Source: Orientallactaga sibirica
Taxonomy: Eukaryota > Chordata > Mammalia > Rodentia > Dipodidae
Length of the DNA stretch: 64,000 bases
Direction: 5' to 3'
Assembly: GCA_036365145.1 (NCBI GenBank)
Contig: JAEOAD010000240.1
Coordinates: 372,001 to 436,000, forward strand
Below the pieces are notes generated by a model. It had not been told where the DNA came from. It made no database searches and saw nothing but the letters and a program-made list of their open reading frames with translations. Each line of letters starts with the position of its first letter. The stretch's first letter is position 1. The position numbers were made by a program, and so were the translations under genes. Positions 58,600 to 64,000 of the stretch are shown here, piece by piece.

Positions 58600-59081
58600 C
58601 CCCACTGTTGGGCCCTGCCCGATGTGAAGCCGAGTGGTTAGCCCAGCCAATCTTGGCCTACTCCCGGTAAGGCCTAGTCGAGCCTGAGTAGAGTTTCGTG
58701 ACCTGCCCTTGACTCAGCACCTAAGCTGAAACTGCCTCCACCCAGCTGCTGTTGACGTGATGGACTAATATTGGCCCTTATACCTTTCTCTCATCTCCTC
58801 TTCCCACCCCCTTCCTCAAAGTATATTGGCCCTTATACCTTTCTCTCATCCCCTCTTCCCGCCCCCTTCCTCAAAGCATATAAATACCTCCCCTGACAAT
58901 AAACGGAGAGAGTTCTGCCTTAGACGTTTCTCCCGGCTCAATGTGGTTTTCTTTTCCCTGGTGGTTTTGAGTCATCGACACCCGCCTTCTCGCTCAGCCT
59001 CAAGAGAAGCGGCTGGCCCAGTTCTCTCTCTCTTCTGCTTTACCTGCCGGTGGTGGAGGGAAAAAAGCCCCGGCACCCCAC
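58600..59081 (+). mobile_element. Second-family class II solo LTR (IAP-like) with 6-bp target duplication
   Basis: LTR 58606-59075 (470 bp), starts tgttgggccc and ends ccccggca. The 6 bp ccccac stand at 58600-58605 and 59076-59081, the duplication size usual for class II ERVs. TATA-like tataaata at 58879-58886 and AATAAA at 58898-58903. A 55-bp U3 segment is tandemly duplicated (58769-58823, 58824-58878). The LTR is inserted in the integrase C-terminal region of copy 2 and is the younger event there. The head resembles IAP-type LTRs from memory. Confidence 0.93.
58769..58878 (+). repeat. 55-bp tandem duplication in LTR U3
   Basis: Two units, each beginning tattggcccttatacctttc and ending near cttcctcaaag(t/c)a. 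They differ at few positions. The related LTR at 44.4 kb has one unit. Confidence 0.93.
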
Positions 59082-59229
59082 CCTCTTTTAACACAGGGCT
59101 GAGGGTATGCTTGTGTCTTTCCAGAAACTTCGCAGATCCTGATCTGGATCCCTGCCAGAAACATCCAGCCAGCCACTGACCCAGGGATTGACCTTGATGA
59201 AGAGGATGATGCCAAACCCCTCAGTCTGG

Positions 59230-60026
59230 ATACGGGACTGTAAACTTATCCCCCCCCCCCTTTTCTCCTTTTGTCTCCTTTTCTCCCTACTACCACTTCC
59301 CAGAAACCATTTTGGACAATTCTTCTTAGGCCTTTCTTGTTTGCTGTGGTGGGCCTAGATTCCCATGCTTTTCCTCAGCTTCATTTTAGCCACTCTATTT
59401 CACTGTATTCCTCCCCCTTCAAGCAAGTACTTATCCTTAACCACACCTTTGCCCTTTTGCTTATTAATGCCTCTTATGGTGATGTTACCCTCCAACCAGC
59501 CATAAATTCCTTTGCAACTCCTTTGATTGAATTGATCTGCTACCATTAAGGACACTCAATGCTACTATTTATGGTGCTAAGGGTGAGCTCACAACAGTCA
59601 CCCAACAACCTGTTTATGTTAAAACTCCCTATTACTTTGTCTTGGTCCCAACACTCAATGACTCTGCCTTTTTACTCTTTTCTGGGGGCTTTCTCAACTG
59701 CTCCCTCCTTAGCTGTAGCCCTTCCATGACTATTCATGCTGACCTCCATGTTATCGTTAGACAGGTGCCCATTGGCTTTGCAGCTGTTTCTCCCAATGAT
59801 AACTTTACATTTCTTTCTTCAACCCTTTCTCCCTTCTTATCCTGGTGGGAACCTAGTTATTCTCGCCATCATGCTGATCCTCTTCAGATGTCTCAGAACT
59901 TTTGCTCAGTGCATCCCCACCATCCAAACAAACCAGGTTCTACTACAGGGAGCCATTTATCAATTGGAAGAGGCAATCCCCCGTGAACCACCATATAATA
60001 TCTTATCCACCATTTCTTATTTGTAA
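59230..60026 (+). pseudogene. env: ERV env remnant, copy 2
   Basis: Same short env as copy 1 (about 97% identical by eye). Open pieces at 59271-59549, 59642-59986 and 59736-60026, in different frames. Ends with the hydrophobic anchor-like segment and a stop at 60024-60026. The central part of env is missing, as in copy 1. Confidence 0.72.
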
Positions 60027-60245
60027 ACCTGTTGACCCCAGTCTTTTTCAGGTTCTATAGGTGATTCTTGCTCACTGGGACTGTTGGCATGCCACAGAGC
60101 CACCACCACTTTGCCCTCCCATGCCTCCTAAGCAACAGCTACACCCCTTGGGTTTTCTCACAAGGATGATGGGTAGTCAATGATGGGTAAGACCCAATGA
60201 GATGGGGCCACCTAAGGCAGGCACCATCGCATGTGATGATCCCTT
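60027..60245 (+). other. ERV 3' trailer, copy 2
   Basis: Trailer aligned with copy 1, lacking the small LTR-like insertion seen there at about 55950-55990. Confidence 0.55.
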
Positions 60246-60380
60246 TGGGCCTGTGTTCAACAATGGCTTGGCAAAGAACCATGCCTCCCAGGGTTGCCAA
60301 TAATAGAAACAAAAAGGAGGATATGTATGGCACAATGCAGTTTGGGCCCTAGCCAGACTGCATGCTAAAAGAAACCAGTC
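60246..60380 (+). mobile_element. ERV partial LTR3 with its polypurine-tract region
   Basis: Repeats the region ahead of an LTR (gcctgtgttcaacaatggc, polypurine-like tract near 60308-60320). The LTR starts tgtatggca at 60324 and stops after gaaaccag at about 60380. A second trailer copy follows. Confidence 0.75.
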
Positions 60381-60564
60381 CACACCCCTCGGGTTTTCTC
60401 ACCAGGATGGCAGGTAGTCAATGACAGATAAGACCACATGAGATGGGGAAACCTAAGATAGGCACCATCGCATGTGATGATCCCTTGGGGCCTGGGGTCA
60501 ACAATGGCTTGGCAAAGAACCATGCCTCCCAGGGTCACCAATAATAAAAACAAAAAGGAAGGTA
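60381..60564 (+). repeat. Duplicated ERV 3' trailer
   Basis: Second copy of the trailer (ctcgggttttctcaccagg) between partial LTR3 and LTR4, closer to the copy 1 trailer than to the adjacent copy 2 trailer. Confidence 0.75.
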
Positions 60565-60931
60565 TGTGTGGCACAATGCAGGTCAGGCCCTAATCAGACC
60601 ACATGCTAGAAGAAACCAGGAAGTGACTTCTATGGACGTGGCATCCTCCACAGGCCTGGCATGACAACAGCTCCTGTCTCATGCTCACGAGCAACCTGCT
60701 GTGAGATGATCTGCCTGGAGACAGGCTGTCATTGGTCACAAGAAGGGAACCACCCCATACAATGATTGGCCAGCCAAATCCTTTAAACCCTCTACACTTC
60801 CTTGAATAAATGAGTTTGCAGCAGCTCACTCTCTGCCTGCTTCCATCCAAATCCCAGAGTCTGTGTCCTCCGTGCCTCTCACCCCCTACCTGGCAGAGAC
60901 CCTGTCATCCCTCCTGGGAGGGACCCCAACA
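60565..60931 (+). mobile_element. ERV LTR4 (end of array)
   Basis: About 367 bp, starts tgtgtggca and ends ccccaaca. AATAAA near 60804. The flank after it (tccatagaatac) does not repeat the left flank of the array. Confidence 0.82.
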
Positions 60932-60951
60932 TCCATAGAATACATTGAAAA

Positions 60952-61112
60952 GGTTTTTTTTTTTTTTTTTTTGGTTTTTCGAGATAGGGTCTTGCTCTAG
61001 CCTAGGCTAACCTGGAATTCACTATGTAGTCTTAGGGTGGCCTTGAACTCATGGCAATCCTCCTAACTCTGCCTCCCAAGTGCTGGGATTAAAGAGGTGT
61101 GTGCCACCACCT
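60952..61112 (-). repeat. B1 SINE with poly(A) tail
   Basis: T-run at 60955-60972 (A-tail in reverse), then tttttcgagatagggtcttg and gtgctgggattaaagagg. The head end at 61105-61130 is disturbed. Short aaaagg flanks on both sides. Confidence 0.92.
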
Positions 61113-61551
61113 TTAAAACCGCCCGGCTTTAAAAGGGTATTTTTGAGTAAATGCTAAAACCAAACAATACAGATTTAAATGTCCAACCTTTATTTACAAT
61201 AGCACTTTAAATGACTGACTTGGGTTTCTCAGCACATATTTACTGAGTAAGGATATTCCTAAAATCCTATACCACTGCTGATGTTTGATATTTCCAAGTT
61301 TATAAAATTCTCTCACATTGTATTAGAATGGCATTATTTCAGTTTGAATTTCTATAATTTAGATTGAAGAACTATTTCAAGCTTTCTCCATCCCCAACAC
61401 ATACCTTGAAAAGATCAAGGCTTACACATCACTGCCAGCATTTAGAGCCAAAAGTGAAATTCTTAAAGCCTCTAATGCCTTATTTGTAGTAAAGACAGTG
61501 ATTCCTTTAAAAACACTGTAAACCATATATGTTCAGTGAACATTGCAAGTT

Positions 61552-61732
61552 AAATTAACATATTTTGCTGGGCGTGGTTGCACACGCCTTTAATCCCAGC
61601 ACTCGGGAGGCAGAGGTAGGAGGATCGCTGAGAGTTTGAGGCCACCCTGAGACTACATAGTTAATTCCAGGTCAGCCTGGACCAGAGTGAAACCCTACCT
61701 CGAAAAACCAGAAAAAAAAATTAACATATTTT
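61552..61732 (+). repeat. B1 SINE with perfect 15-bp target-site duplication
   Basis: B1 body at 61567-61717, starting gctgggcgtggttgcacacg. The 15-bp aaattaacatatttt stands at 61552-61566 and 61718-61732. Confidence 0.97.
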
Positions 61733-62530
61733 AACTGCAAATTAGCAGTCCATTGTCTTAATCACTCAGCCACCTTGTCCTTAACTACAAATTAAAATGA
61801 GAACATATATCTATTTTTGTTATATGAATTCCATTAATTTATGTGTGTACAAGTGTGATATGTGTTCATATGTATGTATGTGCATATGAGTGTAGGAGAT
61901 GTATGTGTATGTGTGTGAAGGCCAGATATCAATGCTGGGTACCTTCCTCAATTGTCCTCCACCATAGTTTTTATTGGGAACTTATATATATGAGCATGCT
62001 GCAAATTGGTCATATTCCCACTGGGTTATACACTTATGTTTCTTTTTCCCGACTCTACTGAGGACCCTCCTCAGTGGGGTATCAGTATTCACTGTGGGGT
62101 CCTGAATGCACCAGTCAGTCTCAGAGTGGGGTCAGGGAACAATGTCTCAGAGTATACCTTCTCATCCTGTGTTTCTTACATTCTTTCCATCCCCTCCTTT
62201 TCAGTGTTCTCTGAGTTTTGTGGGAACATGTCATAAGTCCTCTTTAGTGTTGCAGCCTCTGATTTTATGCTTTGATGCATTTTGAGTCTCCTCAGTGTCT
62301 ATCCATCCTATTTTTTGGTACAGAGTTTCTTGTTGAACTTGGAGCTCACCAATTTAGCTAGACTACCTAACCAACAAGTCCTGGGGATCCTCTTGTCTCA
62401 TCTCCTCAACAGTGGGATTACAGGAGACACCATGCCTAGCTTTTCCATAAGTTCTGGGAACCCAACATAAGGACTTCATGATTAGGCATCAAGCATTTTA
62501 CCAACTGAGCCATTTCACCAACCAATTCAT
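61733..62530 (-). other. Spacer with an L1 3' UTR remnant and a B4-like SINE
   Basis: TG-rich repeat at about 61840-61918. At about 61960-62300, cctcctcagtggggtatcag and similar text recall the L1 3' UTR at 4.4 kb. At about 62320-62527 a reverse B4-like SINE is suggested by ggagctcaccaatttagcta, cagtgggattacagg and accaactgagccatttcac. Confidence 0.5.
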
Positions 62531-62925
62531 ATCTTTATCATAACCCACACTGAATAAAAAAAGAAAGTTCACATTCCCAAGAATTTATTGTATATAAACA
62601 GGTTTCTTGTGAAATTTAGAATGCTCTGAACCATGACCATTTTGTGAGTGTTTAATACCTATAAATTAGAAGTCATTGGGTTGAATAAATGAGTTGTCAT
62701 TTTAAGCTGTATTGTAGAAAAGGTAAAATTCTCAGTAGATTTAACTTCCAATTCCTAGAACAGTTCTGTTTTCAAAAGTTAATAGTCATTTCAGTGAGAA
62801 GTCTGACAATTTTCCAGAATCTTCAGGCAGCATTTAATTCAACATCAAAAATACATTTGTTCTGTATGTATTTACTACAGGTATTGTCTAGTCTTAGTTT
62901 TTCCTTGTATGTTTGATGGTAGATT
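62531..62925. other. Non-coding DNA, nothing recognised
   Basis: No feature seen. Confidence 0.4.
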
Positions 62926-64000
62926 ATTTTTCTTAAATGTCATCTACAAACAGGGCTAATTTGACTTCTTCCTTTCCAATTTGTGTCTCCTTTATTTCTT
63001 TCTTCTGTCTTATGGCTTGGGCTAGGACTTTTAGTATGATGTTGATGAGAAGTGGTGAGGGTGGTCACCCCTGTTGTATTCCCACTCTCAATGGAAACTC
63101 CTTGAATCTTTCCCCATTAAGTATTATTTGGGCTTTAGGTGGGTTGTTATATGTCTTTTATTGCATTGATATATAAACAATCCATGCCTATTCTCTCCAG
63201 CATTTTGATCATGAAATGTTGTGTTTTTGTCAAAGGCCTCTGCATCTTTTAAAATGATCACGTGGTTCTTGTGTTTAACTTTATTTATGTGTTGTATTAC
63301 ATTGACTGATTTTCATATGTTAAACCATCACTGCATCCCTGGAATGAATCCTACTTGATAAAGGTGGATAATGCTTTTGATGTGTTGTTTCATTGTGTTT
63401 GCAAGGTTTTAGTTCAGGATCTTTTCATCTCATTTCTTCTGGGATATAGGCTTATAGTCTACTTTTCTTGTATCATTGTCTCATTTTGGTATTAGGGTAA
63501 TCCTAGCCTCATAAAAGTAATTGGAGAACATTCCCTGTTCTCCAATTATGTGGAACAGTTTGAGAAAAATTGGTTTCAATTCTTCAATCAAGATTTGATA
63601 GAATTTGGCTGAGAAGCCATCTGGTCCTGGACTTTTCTTTTGGGGGAGATTTTTGATTACCTTTTCAATATTGATAGATGTTATAGGTTTATTTAGGAGA
63701 TTAATTTGTTCTAAGTTTAGTTTTTGTAGGTGGTATGTGTCTAGGAATTCATCCATTTCTTCTAGATTATCCAATTTTGTTGATCTATAGTGTTGTTTAG
63801 CTATATTTTCTGTTATATGATCTGTCTATTGATGATAGTTAGTGTTGATGTTCCCTACTAAAATGGTGTTGGTATTTATTTCCATTTTGTTGTCAAGCAG
63901 GTTTTGTTTTATAAACTGTGGTGCACCTGTATTTGGTGCATATATATTTATGATTCTGATGTCCTCATGTTGGATCATTCCCTTGATGAGTAAGAAGTGG
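62926..64000 (-). mobile_element. L1 ORF2 fragment (endonuclease side to reverse transcriptase), runs off the window
   Basis: Minus-strand L1. The reverse transcriptase palm is at about 62937-63070, with the catalytic motif degraded to VDD followed by an early stop. The stretch 63481-63774 is open for 97 codons with the conserved SPGPDGFSAKFYQ and the ITLIPK end. The endonuclease-reverse transcriptase linker follows to the window edge. Confidence 0.9.

Larger units (their letters stand above)
57806..59200 (+). pseudogene. pol: ERV pol remnant, copy 2 (integrase), interrupted by an LTR
   Basis: Same domain order as copy 1. First catalytic Asp codon is at 58104-58106, followed three codons later by an 8-bp deletion relative to copy 1. 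The second Asp is at 58267-58269 (KTDNGPAY) and the Glu at 58375-58377 (VERTNQ). A stop follows at 58414-58416. Unlike copy 1, the C-terminal integrase domain is partly kept, with DPLTDIWK near 58570-58595 and YACVF then IWIPARN near 59107-59165. It is split by the solo LTR at 58606-59075. Confidence 0.87.
52463..60931 (+). mobile_element. Tandem array of two defective class II ERVs
   Basis: The order is LTR1, internal copy 1, LTR2, internal copy 2, partial LTR3, repeated trailer, LTR4. Class II (betaretrovirus-like) is inferred from the Lys-type primer-binding site and the integrase type. Each internal copy is about 3.2-3.3 kb (copy 2 is longer only because of an inserted LTR), far shorter than the 7 kb or so of a complete provirus. 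gag capsid runs straight into integrase, so the gag C-terminus, protease, reverse transcriptase and RNase H are gone. env is short. No target duplication is visible around the whole array. The left flank is a cut SINE and the right flank is unrelated. Confidence 0.9.

Noticed and set aside
52345..60574. Repeated minus-strand open stretches beginning MPYISSFLFLLLATLGG that look like signal peptides (about 52.5, 56.1, 60.3 and 60.5 kb)
   Set aside because: They are antisense to the polypurine tract and LTR start of the ERV. The purine-rich plus strand automatically gives Phe/Leu-rich antisense text. No consistent downstream domain is present.
1..64000. Search for CRISPR arrays, bacterial operons, tRNA or rRNA genes
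   Set aside because: Repeat content, SINEs and L1s show a mammalian nuclear genome. The tRNA-like heads of SINEs are not functional tRNA genes, and no regularly spaced direct repeats were seen.

Overview
The window is eukaryotic, mammalian and rodent-like, and almost entirely made of interspersed repeats. I see no intact host protein-coding gene, no tRNA or rRNA gene and no CRISPR array. The rodent call rests on many B1-type (7SL-derived) SINEs, abundant tRNA-type SINEs with a long CT-rich tail, B4/ID-like SINEs and rodent-style L1 elements. The particular tRNA-type SINE (with the phrase gccagatgcacaagg) and the B1 variant (with gagactacatagtgaattcc) look to me like those of jerboas (Dipodidae). 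That species guess is from memory and is an inference. Ancient mammalian repeats (a MIR, a MER5A-like DNA transposon, an MLT2-like ERVL LTR) are also present.

Layout. 1-4.4 kb: low-information DNA with SINEs and a CA microsatellite. 4.4-11.3 kb: a nearly complete but dead L1 on the minus strand, with two SINEs in its reverse-transcriptase region. 11.3-21.6 kb: mostly unique DNA with scattered SINEs, three copies of one medium-reiteration repeat, a MIR, an ERVL-type solo LTR and a second LTR-like repeat. 21.7-27.2 kb: four broken L1 pieces in both orientations. 27.7-30.2 kb: a processed, frameshifted retrocopy of the co-chaperone gene DNAJC14, minus strand. 30.5-34.2 kb: an L1 on the minus strand whose 3' UTR is split by a gammaretrovirus-like solo LTR. 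34.2-40.4 kb: another medium-reiteration repeat copy and further L1 pieces, one carrying a SINE with a perfect 19-bp target-site duplication. 40.4-48.5 kb: a MER5A copy, SINEs, a duplicated block (about 42.2-43.6 and 45.2-46.4 kb) and repeated L1 3' UTRs. 48.5-51.9 kb: mostly unique, no gene seen. 52.5-60.9 kb: the most distinctive region, a tandem array of two internally deleted class II (betaretrovirus-like) endogenous retrovirus copies with shared LTRs. 60.9-64 kb: SINEs and the reverse-transcriptase part of one more L1.

Nothing here forms a working system. The most informative structure is the ERV array. Both copies have lost the same central block, with gag capsid joined directly to integrase and a very short env. 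Both keep a recognisable integrase and are broken by different frameshifts. The second copy also carries a different solo LTR, flanked by a perfect 6-bp target-site duplication, inside the integrase C-terminal region. All retroviral and L1 reading frames seen are interrupted. Boundaries are read by eye and are approximate unless a target-site duplication is cited.
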